From assembly GCA_947302185.1 (NCBI GenBank), contig CAMYVI010000032.1, forward strand, positions 1-14,685: a stretch of DNA of 14,685 bases. The letters are read 5' to 3'. Under the pieces are notes generated by a model. The model did not search any database. It was not told the DNA's origin and saw nothing but the letters and a program-made list of their open reading frames with translations. Below are positions 1 to 7,186 of the stretch, one piece after another. Position 1 is the first letter of the stretch. Every line of letters begins with the position of its first letter. The DNA is from an uncultured Lachnospiraceae bacterium (GTDB taxonomy: Bacteria; Bacillota_A; Clostridia; Lachnospirales; Lachnospiraceae). The position numbers and the translations under genes are program-made.

Positions 1-30
1 ATAAGCTGCTTTGCCAGTGAAATTTTCCAT
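1..30 (-). CDS. Start of a gene leaving the left edge
   Basis: Only the first ten codons are inside the window. Read on the minus strand they give MENFTGKAAY. The start is supported by a strong ribosome binding site, AAGGAG, about nine bases upstream (near 35-45), preceded by an A+T-rich stretch with a candidate promoter at 103-131. The gene lies beyond the glmS terminator, so it is probably a separate transcription unit. The short Leu/Phe-x-Gly-Lys-x-Ala pattern is reminiscent of the N-terminus of short-chain dehydrogenases, just before their nucleotide-binding glycines, but ten residues cannot establish a family and I give no function. Confidence 0.6.
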   Translation of the reverse strand, partial: MENFTGKAAY

Positions 31-102
31 CTTTATGCTCCTTTTTCTCCTATAATATTTGCCCGAAAAAATTCCGGACATCAAGTACAAACTTCTTTGT
101 TT

Positions 103-131
103 ATTATAATTCATCATTGCTTTAAAGAAAA
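103..131 (-). promoter_or_regulatory. Candidate promoter of left-edge gene
   Basis: On the minus strand a perfect TATAAT lies at 108-103, in A+T-rich sequence about 70 bases before the ATG at 30. The hexamer at the right distance for a -35 (TTTTCT, 131-126, 17-base spacer) is poor. The -10 match and position make it plausible but unproven. Confidence 0.35.
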
Positions 132-320
132 GCAAAATTTGTGATATTTACACTATTTATTCTTTTTTCATGACTATATGATGGTCATTTTCCCCATACG
201 TGCAATTGAAAGTCATGTGATTATTGGAAATATGACGAAATTTCGCTTTCAACCGTCGGGATTCCGGATGCTGTGACATAAGTGTTCGGCTGTTCCGGAC
301 TGAATCCGTCTTTTTGTCGG

Positions 321-347
321 ATAGAGAAAGCCGCCGGAGCAGGCGGC
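321..347 (-). terminator. Intrinsic terminator after glmS
   Basis: On the minus strand GCCGCC and GGCGGC form a perfect six-base-pair G+C stem (330-347) around a six-base loop, followed by TTTCTCT. It begins about 50 bases after the glmS stop codon and closes the long minus-strand operon. The U-tract is interrupted by C, so termination may be incomplete. Confidence 0.8.
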
Positions 348-398
348 CGAATGAATCGGATACCTTGCGCAGGCGGCATTACGATATTATTTATGTTA

Positions 399-2240
399 TT
401 ACTCAACTGTTACGCTCTTCGCCAGATTTCTCGGTTTATCAACATCAAGACCTTTAGCACAGCTCACATAATATCCCATCAGCTGAAGCGGCACGACCGC
501 GAGAGACGCGGTAAAATGCTCATCCGTTCTCGGAATATAGACCGTAAAGTCTGCAGTGTCCTCAATACTGTAATTACCATATGATGTAAGACCCATAAGG
601 TACGCACCGCGGCTCTTGCATTCGACCATGTTCGATACGGTCTTCTCATAGAGGTCCGATTGTGTGAGCACACCGACAAGAAGTGTGCCGTCCTCAATAA
701 GAGATATTGTCCCGTGTTTCAATTCTCCTGCAGCATAAGCTTCCGAGTGAACATAACTGATTTCTTTCATCTTCAGACTGCCTTCAAGAGAGATAGCGTA
801 ATCCACTCCTCTTCCGATAAAGAAAATATCGTGGGCATTTGAAAACTTTGATGCGAACCACTGGATTCTCTCCTTATCGTCCAGAAGTCTCTGAATCTTC
901 TGCGGGAGTGTACACAATTCCCGTATCATCTCCTCAGCTTTCTCATCGGATACAAATCCTCTTACCTGCCCGAACTTGACAGCCAGAATATAGCTCATTA
1001 CAAGCTGCGTTGAATAAGCCTTGGTAGTCGCGACCGCAATTTCCGGACCGGCCATAGTATAGCATATATAGTCGGATTCCCGGGCGATGGAAGAGCCGAC
1101 CACATTCACAATGCCCATCGTTCTGACTCCAAGATTCTTGGCCTCGCGGAGCGCTGCCAGGGAGTCAGCTGTCTCTCCGGACTGGCTGATCACTATGACA
1201 AGGGTATGAGAATCGAGAATCGGTTTCCTGTAACGGAATTCGCTGGCAAGTTCCACCCGCACCGGAATTCGGGTCATATCTTCGAAAATATACTGTGCTG
1301 CGATACCCACATGATAGGCAGAACCGCAGGCGACAATCTCGATCTGAGATATATCGGAGATAACTTCATCCGTAAAGCCTGAAGATCCTATGTCTATCTT
1401 GCCGTCTGAATCCAGATAGGCGTTGATCGTATCCTGAACAGCCTTGGGCTGCTCATGGATTTCTTTCATCATGAAATGTTCGAAACCGCCCTTTTCCGCA
1501 GCTTCGGCGTCCCAGTCGATTTCATGTATTTCCTTTTCGACCGTATCTCCGTCAAGGTTGTAGAAAACTGCGCCTTCTGCCGAAAGGCGGGCCATCTCGA
1601 GATTGCCGATATAATAGACTTTTCTTGTATAATTCAATATAGCGGGAACATCGGAAGCAATATAAGTCTCACCGTCTCCGACGCCGATGATCATCGGGCT
1701 GTCCTTTCTCGCCACATAAATCTCACCGGGATAATCCTTGAACATAACCGCCAGAGCATAAGATCCGCGCACACGGACCATCGTCTTCGCGATAGCGTCT
1801 ATCGGGCCCACCTTATACTTATTGTAATAATAATCGACGACCTTTACAGCCACCTCCGTATCAGTCTGAGAATAAAACTTATATCCTTTGCGGATCATCT
1901 TATCGCGCAGTTCCTTGTAATTTTCAATAATTCCGTTATGGACCGCAACAACACTCATATCATCCGTGATATGAGGATGTGCATTATTCTCAGACGGTTC
2001 ACCGTGAGTAGCCCATCTGGTATGACCGATACCGCAATTTCCCGGTACCGCCCTGCCGGCATCAGTTTTTTCCGAGAGTACGCGGAGTCTGCCTTTGGCT
2101 TTGACCACTGACGGTACTTTATCCGCATCCCTGACAGCGATACCCGCAGAATCATACCCTCTGTATTCGAGCTTTGACAGACCGTCTAAAAGAATCGGCG
2201 CAGCCTGCCTCGGACCTACATATCCAACAATTCCACACAT
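399..2240 (-). CDS. glmS: Glutamine-fructose-6-phosphate aminotransferase
   Basis: GlmS makes glucosamine-6-phosphate from fructose-6-phosphate and glutamine, the first committed step to UDP-N-acetylglucosamine for peptidoglycan and other envelope polymers. The 613-residue protein has the family's usual length and order. The N-terminal glutaminase begins MCGIVGYVG, with the nucleophile Cys2 after Met removal, followed by the EYRGYDSAG and HTRWATHG motifs. Two SIS sugar-isomerase domains follow (roughly 290-430 and 460-600), with CGSAYHVG, SQSGETADS and SLKMKEISY. It ends in the typical DKPRNLAKSVTVE. The ATG is preceded by AAGGAG at a good distance, 25 bases after the CpsD-like gene, so it appears to be the last gene of the operon. 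There is no room upstream for a glmS ribozyme. Confidence 0.97.
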   Translation of the reverse strand: MCGIVGYVGPRQAAPILLDGLSKLEYRGYDSAGIAVRDADKVPSVVKAKGRLRVLSEKTDAGRAVPGNCGIGHTRWATHGEPSENNAHPHITDDMSVVAVHNGIIENYKELRDKMIRKGYKFYSQTDTEVAVKVVDYYYNKYKVGPIDAIAKTMVRVRGSYALAVMFKDYPGEIYVARKDSPMIIGVGDGETYIASDVPAILNYTRKVYYIGNLEMARLSAEGAVFYNLDGDTVEKEIHEIDWDAEAAEKGGFEHFMMKEIHEQPKAVQDTINAYLDSDGKIDIGSSGFTDEVISDISQIEIVACGSAYHVGIAAQYIFEDMTRIPVRVELASEFRYRKPILDSHTLVIVISQSGETADSLAALREAKNLGVRTMGIVNVVGSSIARESDYICYTMAGPEIAVATTKAYSTQLVMSYILAVKFGQVRGFVSDEKAEEMIRELCTLPQKIQRLLDDKERIQWFASKFSNAHDIFFIGRGVDYAISLEGSLKMKEISYVHSEAYAAGELKHGTISLIEDGTLLVGVLTQSDLYEKTVSNMVECKSRGAYLMGLTSYGNYSIEDTADFTVYIPRTDEHFTASLAVVPLQLMGYYVSCAKGLDVDKPRNLAKSVTVE

Positions 2241-2265
2241 AATAATCTACTCCTTCTCTATCGTT

Positions 2266-2958
2266 TCATTTGCCTTTTCCGAGTAACCTTCTGAAATAGC
2301 GTCCTATTAACGTATTGTCTACAGGCACATCAATCAGGACGCATCCCATAACCGGCACGCCGATTTCCGAAAAGGATGACGCTATGCCGGCAGCTGTCCT
2401 GCTTTCTGCTTTTTTCCACTCAACAATAGGAACTACAGTATCCACATAAGCGCTGATGAATTCCGCATCCCTGTATCGGTCAGCCGGAGCGCAGTCGATC
2501 AGTATATAGTCAAAATATTTCATCCCGAGATTTATCAGTTCCTGAAGACGTCTGTCGGAAAGCATGTCCGTTATATTATCTTTCATCTTTCCGGCAAAAA
2601 CAGCACAGAGGCCCGGTATGTCTGTCATGCACAGAATATCATCAATTGTCTTTTCCCCGCTGAGGTATTCGCCCAGACCGGTTATCGTTCCTCCTTCCGT
2701 TTTCTCAGGATTCAGAATGCCTGTAAGTTTATCCCGCCGCATATCGGCATCGATCAGAAGAATTCGTTTTCCCTCTCCGGCCATAATCTGTGCAAGATCG
2801 GCGACCAGTGCGGATTTTTCGACGCACCTCCCTATTCCGGGGAAAAGAACGACCCGTACATCCGGACTTCTTTCCGTAATTTTTCTGCCGAGTTCTTCAA
2901 CAGACGAATTTCTTAAAGCACCGGATGAAAGCTTTGGATTGATAACAATTTTTTCCAT
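2266..2958 (-). CDS. CpsD-like BY-kinase family ATPase with degenerate P-loop
   Basis: This 230-residue protein has the fold signature of CpsD/CapB/YwqD bacterial tyrosine kinases: Walker A' (ILLIDADMRR, residues 66-75), Walker B (DYILIDCAP, 140-148), and an E-x-x-R remnant of the N-terminal oligomerisation motif (22-25). It follows cpsC by six bases, and its ribosome binding site is formed by the last codons of cpsC, so translation is probably coupled. The Walker A region (41-50) reads GIGRCVEKSA instead of the usual PGEGKST type: the Lys and Ser survive but the glycines next to the lysine are Val and Glu, and the Thr is Ala. The C-terminal tyrosine cluster that is autophosphorylated in true BY-kinases is missing; the protein ends RRLLGKGK. 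The family is clear. I infer a pseudokinase or altered ATPase, still likely to partner CpsC at the membrane. Confidence 0.85.
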   Translation of the reverse strand: MEKIVINPKLSSGALRNSSVEELGRKITERSPDVRVVLFPGIGRCVEKSALVADLAQIMAGEGKRILLIDADMRRDKLTGILNPEKTEGGTITGLGEYLSGEKTIDDILCMTDIPGLCAVFAGKMKDNITDMLSDRRLQELINLGMKYFDYILIDCAPADRYRDAEFISAYVDTVVPIVEWKKAESRTAAGIASSFSEIGVPVMGCVLIDVPVDNTLIGRYFRRLLGKGK

Positions 2959-2964
2959 ACTATA

Positions 2965-3630
2965 TCACTCCTCACCCGGCACAACACCGATCACTTTAAA
3001 TCCGGAAGACTTCAAGTCACCCGGCACAAGAATTCTGTCATCCGAAAGAGCTCTGATAAGACACACAATTAAAGAAATAATCAATCCTGTTATTCCTCCG
3101 ATACATGCAGGTTTCAGAGGGGAGACAGTAACAGTCCGTCCGCCGGTAAAACCGTAAGACAATACTCTCGGTGCACTCTGACCCATCTCCGACGATATAT
3201 AAGAGATTGCAGTCTCTGCAATGGCATCCGCTAACTTTTTGGCACTTTCCGAACTTTTGTCGGTCACTGTAATCTCCACCACATGAGTGCCTTCCGGATT
3301 AACGACCTCTACTTTATCAGCCAGTTCCCGATATGTATAAGACAGCGTCTGTTCCGAAATGACGCGGGACAGTACGGCCTGACTTTCAGCAGCGTATGCA
3401 CAGTCTCTCGCAAGACCGGTGTCTGTCTGTCCGGCACTCAACTCCGCGGCATTGCCGTCTAAAGTATACAATACGGCTGTTGAAGTGAACTGCGGCGGCA
3501 TTGCGAACCGTCCATATGAAAAAAAAGCTGAGGCGCACAGGACCGTAACGAGTAGAATCGCCGACCAGTTTTCGGCGATTCTGATGAGTATACCGGACGC
3601 ATCATGCGCGGTTCTTATTTTATTATTCAT
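2965..3630 (-). CDS. cpsC: CpsC/Wzz-type polysaccharide co-polymerase (chain-length adaptor)
   Basis: CpsC (CapA/YwqC) proteins sit in the membrane, set polysaccharide chain length and activate the partner CpsD kinase through their cytoplasmic C-terminus. The 221 residues show the family layout: a short cytoplasmic N-terminus, a first membrane helix at about 23-41, an extracellular Wzz-like domain containing the VVEITVTDKSSESAKKLADA helix-entry region, a proline motif SPLKP (170-174) and a second membrane helix at about 176-193. A cytoplasmic tail ends in a hydrophobic VIGVVPGEE, as in other activators. The start has an AGAGGG ribosome binding site and lies 20 bases after cpsB. The cpsB-cpsC-cpsD order matches streptococcal capsule loci. 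The family is secure; the polysaccharide served is unknown. Confidence 0.9.
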   Translation of the reverse strand: MNNKIRTAHDASGILIRIAENWSAILLVTVLCASAFFSYGRFAMPPQFTSTAVLYTLDGNAAELSAGQTDTGLARDCAYAAESQAVLSRVISEQTLSYTYRELADKVEVVNPEGTHVVEITVTDKSSESAKKLADAIAETAISYISSEMGQSAPRVLSYGFTGGRTVTVSPLKPACIGGITGLIISLIVCLIRALSDDRILVPGDLKSSGFKVIGVVPGEE

Positions 3631-3650
3631 ACAACCCTCTCTGTGAATTG

Positions 3651-4379
3651 TTAATTTCTCTCCGACTCGCGTACAATGTCAGCAGGATTCTGAATGAATA
3701 TCCTGTCAGCCTCATTCTTTCCCGCCTTTTTAGCGACGTGCCTGTAAGCTCTATCCAAATGACATGCACGGTCTGAAAGATTGTGTGTATCGCTCCCCAC
3801 AAAATCGATCATATCCTCTTTAAGGAGTTTATTCGTAAATCTTTTAAAACCCCATCCGTCCTTCCCGATCAAAGCGTCAGCATTGACCTGTATATATGCA
3901 CCCATATCTCTGAGCTCATCAACCATGTCAATGTCTTTTGCAAGGGGGGGATACCTTTCTATATGTGCCAATATCGGCAGGAAGCCTCTTGATAAAAGCG
4001 CATATGTTCTCTCTTTGATATAAGCTTTCGTATGTGCGGATGAAAACTCCAACAATACATATCTTGTTCCTATCATACGATAAAGCGGTTCGGAAGCTAT
4101 CATCTGTTCCATATCCATGTTGGCATGAAACTCACAGCCCAGATAGAGTCTTATTTCCGGGAAAACGGATCTTGCTTCCTCACGCAGTAAAAGAAACCTT
4201 TCGAATACCACCCTGCGGTCAGTCTCGAACATTTCCCGCCTGAAATGCGGAGTAATTATAATATCTGAAACTCCGTTTTCCTCTTCTGCCTTTAGAAGCG
4301 CAAAAGACGCCTCCATATTGCGGGCACCGTCATCCACTCCGGGAACGATGTGGCAATGCATATCAATAATTCCCTGCAT
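3651..4379 (-). CDS. cpsB: CpsB/CapC-type PHP tyrosine-protein phosphatase
   Basis: CpsB (YwqE/CapC) is a manganese-dependent phosphatase of the PHP fold that dephosphorylates the CpsD tyrosine cluster. At 242 residues it is of usual length. Metal-binding motifs are visible in order: DMHCHIVPGVDDGA with H8, H10 and D16; ITPHF with H45; GCEFH with E83 and H85; AHIERYP with H139; and GSDTHN with D197 and H199. No metal ligand appears lost. The start is supported by AGGAG seven bases upstream. What is odd is the context: the phosphatase keeps its active site while the neighbouring CpsD-like protein has lost its usual substrate tyrosines and canonical P-loop. It may act on another substrate or another kinase. 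Confidence 0.93.
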   Translation of the reverse strand: MQGIIDMHCHIVPGVDDGARNMEASFALLKAEEENGVSDIIITPHFRREMFETDRRVVFERFLLLREEARSVFPEIRLYLGCEFHANMDMEQMIASEPLYRMIGTRYVLLEFSSAHTKAYIKERTYALLSRGFLPILAHIERYPPLAKDIDMVDELRDMGAYIQVNADALIGKDGWGFKRFTNKLLKEDMIDFVGSDTHNLSDRACHLDRAYRHVAKKAGKNEADRIFIQNPADIVRESERN

Positions 4380-4413
4380 TTATTCTCCTATACTCTCCTA
4401 ACTTTATACTATC

Positions 4414-5403
4414 TCACTTAGCCCCCATCCACTGGAGTTCAAGACAGGCATTTGCCGCAAATACCCCTTGCGGCACCTGCGATGCAAACTCCTCTATAGT
4501 CAGAGGAGGGTCATAATCCTGCTGGTATTCAGACGAATCGACGGGACCCACATAACGGATAACGCGTCCCTCCCACAGATAAATAAGGTGTACTTCGGTG
4601 TGCGCATCATCAGACAGATATATGAAGGCAGGTTCAACGCTTCCATCTTCTTTCAGCCGATAGTAATACTGTGCATTCAATGTCTGCTCAAATGCATTTG
4701 CATGATCGGCATAAGTCCCCGCAGGCGCCATGATGCACATGATATGATTGTCGTCATTATCATAATAAATTGTCAGCGGACCGCTGGTAGCCTGAGTAGT
4801 GCCTTCTGACGACGCCTGAAACGTGTTATATACATCCGCCACCGCAAGTATCATTTCTGTCCGGGACGGAAATTCAGACGGGTCTCCCGCATAAGCCGCC
4901 GCATCCATCGCTTCCTTATTGAACACAGTCTCAGCTGCCTCTTCAGATGAATCCTCCGCAGGTATGATACCGTCCGAAGATGTATCCGATTCCTCGTTCT
5001 GCCCTGCAGCGGAACTGCTTTCAGATTCGGATTCATCCTCTGTATTGACATTTCCGGCCCCATCCAATGCGTTCATCTCCGCGAGTTTCTGTTCTACCGC
5101 CCCTGTCATATTCGCATTCAGTTCTTCCGCTCTGATATAATCAAGTCTGGCCAGCTGAGTTTCTCCCATACCCGCATAGGCATCTCCTCTCGCAAAATAT
5201 GCGGAGGCATTCTTACTGTCAATGTCCAGTGCTCGCGAAAGAACATCTGCGGCTTTCTCGTATTCCTGCTCAAGCAGAAGATCATTGCCATGCTTCAGCA
5301 GCCTTTTTATACGATTCTCAGGCAATTGACGTATCACAAGGACAAGACCTATGATGAGAACCGCTACAATAAATATTACGAACCGGACCCTGTTCCTCTT
5401 CAT
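4414..5403 (-). CDS. Membrane-anchored TPR protein with unknown C-terminal domain
   Basis: I chose the ATG at 5403 (329 residues) because a G-rich ribosome binding site lies just upstream and the membrane helix then starts near the N-terminus. An open frame extends to 5472 without a good binding site. After a basic MKRNR start comes one membrane helix (about 7-25), then about two tetratricopeptide repeats (35-100, for example YEKAADVLSRALDID), a Ser/Glu/Asp-rich flexible linker (about 117-162) and a globular C-terminal part (about 165-329) rich in Tyr and aromatic residues that I do not recognise. The helix and the charge pattern suggest the repeats and C-terminal domain are outside the cell. 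The position directly before cpsB suggests a scaffold in polysaccharide assembly, which is inference. Confidence 0.75.
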   Translation of the reverse strand: MKRNRVRFVIFIVAVLIIGLVLVIRQLPENRIKRLLKHGNDLLLEQEYEKAADVLSRALDIDSKNASAYFARGDAYAGMGETQLARLDYIRAEELNANMTGAVEQKLAEMNALDGAGNVNTEDESESESSSAAGQNEESDTSSDGIIPAEDSSEEAAETVFNKEAMDAAAYAGDPSEFPSRTEMILAVADVYNTFQASSEGTTQATSGPLTIYYDNDDNHIMCIMAPAGTYADHANAFEQTLNAQYYYRLKEDGSVEPAFIYLSDDAHTEVHLIYLWEGRVIRYVGPVDSSEYQQDYDPPLTIEEFASQVPQGVFAANACLELQWMGAK

Positions 5404-5475
5404 ACGATCCCCCCAGTCTCCGTCTGTACGTGATTGTTTCATGCATATGCATTCCCATGATTCCGTAACCATGGA

Positions 5476-5494
5476 AATTATAACATGTATAATT
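5476..5494. promoter_or_regulatory. Inverted repeat overlapping a candidate internal promoter
   Basis: AATTATA and TATAATT form a perfect seven-base inverted repeat around a five-base centre. On the minus strand the right arm supplies a -10 (TATAAT, 5482-5477) with the extended TGn element just before it. No good -35 is visible (ATGCAT at 5505-5500). It lies in the 90-base gap before the TPR gene and could give separate control of TPR-cpsBCD-glmS, with the repeat as an operator. Confidence 0.4.
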
Positions 5495-6468
5495 CAAAGA
5501 TGCATCGCTTTCTTGAATGCCTTCTCCTGCATTTTTAAAAAATGTCGGCTGCTCACAAAAAATCCCTTATCCGGCACAAGCAGTGTCTCTCCCGGTGCCG
5601 AAGAAATCATTGCGCTCAGTACCTTACAGTCCCGGTCCTGTTCGTCACAAGAGAATCCCCATTCCGGTAGTGCTGCATTGAGACCGGTGAATCTTACTTT
5701 TCCGGCCGGATCCACCCATATACATCGATCCTCGGCAGCAGCAGACAGTTCTTCTATTCTCTCGTCTGCGGAGATTATATAATCGTACTGGGAAGCGGCA
5801 ATTCTGGAAAAAGCTATGACGACAGGAAGAATAGCGGAAAACTTCACCCCGGCAGGCACACCGTCGGACTGTATGTCATATACAGAAAGTCCCCTCATAA
5901 AAATATTACATCCCCTCGCTCTTCCGTCTGTGAAAGAAAGATCTGCATCCGGAAAACCGTCCCAGTACAAATCAAAATTATCACCGCCCCTGTACCTGAC
6001 CAATTCCAAAAAGGCTGTCCGGTCACTGTCATAAATACGCTTACAGACGATTTCAATTCTAAGATAGGACAATACGTTTCCGGATCTTGTCTGTCTGTAT
6101 CTCCTGCCTTCGCGGCCTGTAAATGAATACTCGCATCTCAGCTCAAATGCTGAAACAGCCGCATATCTTTCACCGAATATCCGGCACAGCTCCCGAAAGT
6201 CAGCGGCATCGCACATCCATCTCACTGCCGGATTGGAAGTTCCTTCTCCGCGGGCATTTCCGATTGAGGAGTTTAAGATCGTGTGAGTCGTCTCGATAGT
6301 GAAGAAGCCTTTTCCGCCTGTCATATCATGAAAGGAATCATACCGGCTATACCTGCTGTCAGGAAGCAGAAAGTCTCTTGTCTTTCGATTCCATATACTT
6401 TCGCGCATCAACAGTAACGCCAGCGAATTGCTGCCGGAAAAGTTATCAACACTATAATCTGTAAGCAT
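5494..6468 (-). CDS. Unrecognised soluble protein of the envelope operon
   Basis: I do not recognise a family. The 324 residues contain no signal peptide and no clear membrane helix, so a cytoplasmic location is likely. The ATG overlaps the stop codon of the preceding lipoprotein by one base (TAATG) and its ribosome binding site GGAG lies inside the last codons of that gene, so the two are translationally coupled. The first two thirds are rich in Arg, Tyr and Phe and look like a mixed alpha/beta enzyme or binding domain. The stretch around residues 250-275 (IWVDPAGKVRFTG) is weakly reminiscent of a PAS-type strand-turn. The C-terminus is basic and helical. These are impressions only and I assign no function. 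Confidence 0.75.
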   Translation of the reverse strand: MLTDYSVDNFSGSNSLALLLMRESIWNRKTRDFLLPDSRYSRYDSFHDMTGGKGFFTIETTHTILNSSIGNARGEGTSNPAVRWMCDAADFRELCRIFGERYAAVSAFELRCEYSFTGREGRRYRQTRSGNVLSYLRIEIVCKRIYDSDRTAFLELVRYRGGDNFDLYWDGFPDADLSFTDGRARGCNIFMRGLSVYDIQSDGVPAGVKFSAILPVVIAFSRIAASQYDYIISADERIEELSAAAEDRCIWVDPAGKVRFTGLNAALPEWGFSCDEQDRDCKVLSAMISSAPGETLLVPDKGFFVSSRHFLKMQEKAFKKAMHL

Positions 6469-7157
6469 TATTGCTCCGTCACTGTGTATCTACGGATACT
6501 GAAAGTAATCTCATCCCCTTCATCCGCATGTGCGCAGAGAAGGTAAACCAGCGCCGGGTCTCTCGAACCATCGCTGTTCTGCTTTGAGTAATCAAGAACA
6601 AAGGCATCCCCGCCTCTCGTTTTGGGCGTCAGATAATAATTCTGCACGCCTCCTACACCGACGAGTGGTTCTTCCGGCGTCCCTGCCTGATCCGATACAT
6701 ACTCATCATTCGTAACCGAAAACGAGTTTTTTTCTCCAAACTGCTTTATCGTCCAGAAATAACCGGTCGTCGGATTCGCCTGAAGAACAATTTCCAGACC
6801 TTTGCCGTCCCATCGGAATTTTCCGGTTTCGTCCGAATAAGTATACGTCTCGTAGCAGACTTCTTCCTCCCTGAACTTTCCGCCGGTCAATTTCTCGACA
6901 TCCGCAGCTGCATCTTCAAAATCGGATACAACAACAGCAGGCACATTTTCCGTCGAGATACTTATGTCCTGATCCCCGGATGTCGTTGTTTCCCCGCTTT
7001 CATCTTCGCTGTCAGCTTTCTTCTCATCTTCTGATGATTCCTGCGCCACAGAATCTGAGGCAGACGAATTGCTTTCATCTGCCTTCCCCTTTCCGCCGCA
7101 TGCCGTAATAAAAAGTGCCAAGCCCATGATCACCATCACAGCCAGCCTTCGCTTCAT
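6468..7157 (-). CDS. Lipoprotein with chagasin-like (MEROPS I42) domain
   Basis: The ATG at 7157 has a strong GGAGG eight bases upstream and gives a classic lipoprotein signal, with lipobox ITAC and modified Cys20 (229 residues). An earlier in-frame ATG would add an unnatural hydrophobic leader. After an acidic Ser/Glu/Asp linker (about 25-70) comes one I42-like domain: NPTTGYFW (128-135) matches the first inhibitory loop of chagasin, GVGGVQNYY (167-175) the second. The third loop, usually with RPW, is replaced by DYSKQN. The domain ends HADEG...ITFSIRRYT. Chagasins inhibit papain-type cysteine peptidases. Here the domain would sit on the outer face of the membrane, and it may inhibit a peptidase or merely use the fold for binding. 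It is paralogous to the domains of the preceding gene. Confidence 0.85.
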   Translation of the reverse strand: MKRRLAVMVIMGLALFITACGGKGKADESNSSASDSVAQESSEDEKKADSEDESGETTTSGDQDISISTENVPAVVVSDFEDAAADVEKLTGGKFREEEVCYETYTYSDETGKFRWDGKGLEIVLQANPTTGYFWTIKQFGEKNSFSVTNDEYVSDQAGTPEEPLVGVGGVQNYYLTPKTRGGDAFVLDYSKQNSDGSRDPALVYLLCAHADEGDEITFSIRRYTVTEQ

Positions 7158-7186
7158 AACTATATCTCCTCCATAAACGAACAGCA

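Larger units (their letters stand above)
31..398. other. Intergenic region between glmS and left-edge gene
   Basis: This stretch of about 370 bases holds the ribosome binding site and a candidate promoter of the left-edge gene (31-131) and the glmS terminator (321-347). Between about 132 and 320 the sequence is A+T-rich with no convincing gene. A minus-strand reading frame at 221-406 is translated straight through the terminator hairpin and has no ribosome binding site, so I do not call it. Confidence 0.6.

Noticed and set aside
221..406. Minus-strand frame of 61 codons after glmS
   Set aside because: It has no ribosome binding site, overlaps the glmS end and is translated through the terminator hairpin; there is no family resemblance.
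1455..2111. Long plus-strand frame (218 codons) opposite glmS
   Set aside because: It is antisense to an unmistakable glmS gene and shows the amino acid pattern of a shadow frame.
2241..2265. glmS ribozyme upstream of glmS
   Set aside because: Only 25 bases are available before the preceding gene ends, which is too short for the ribozyme.
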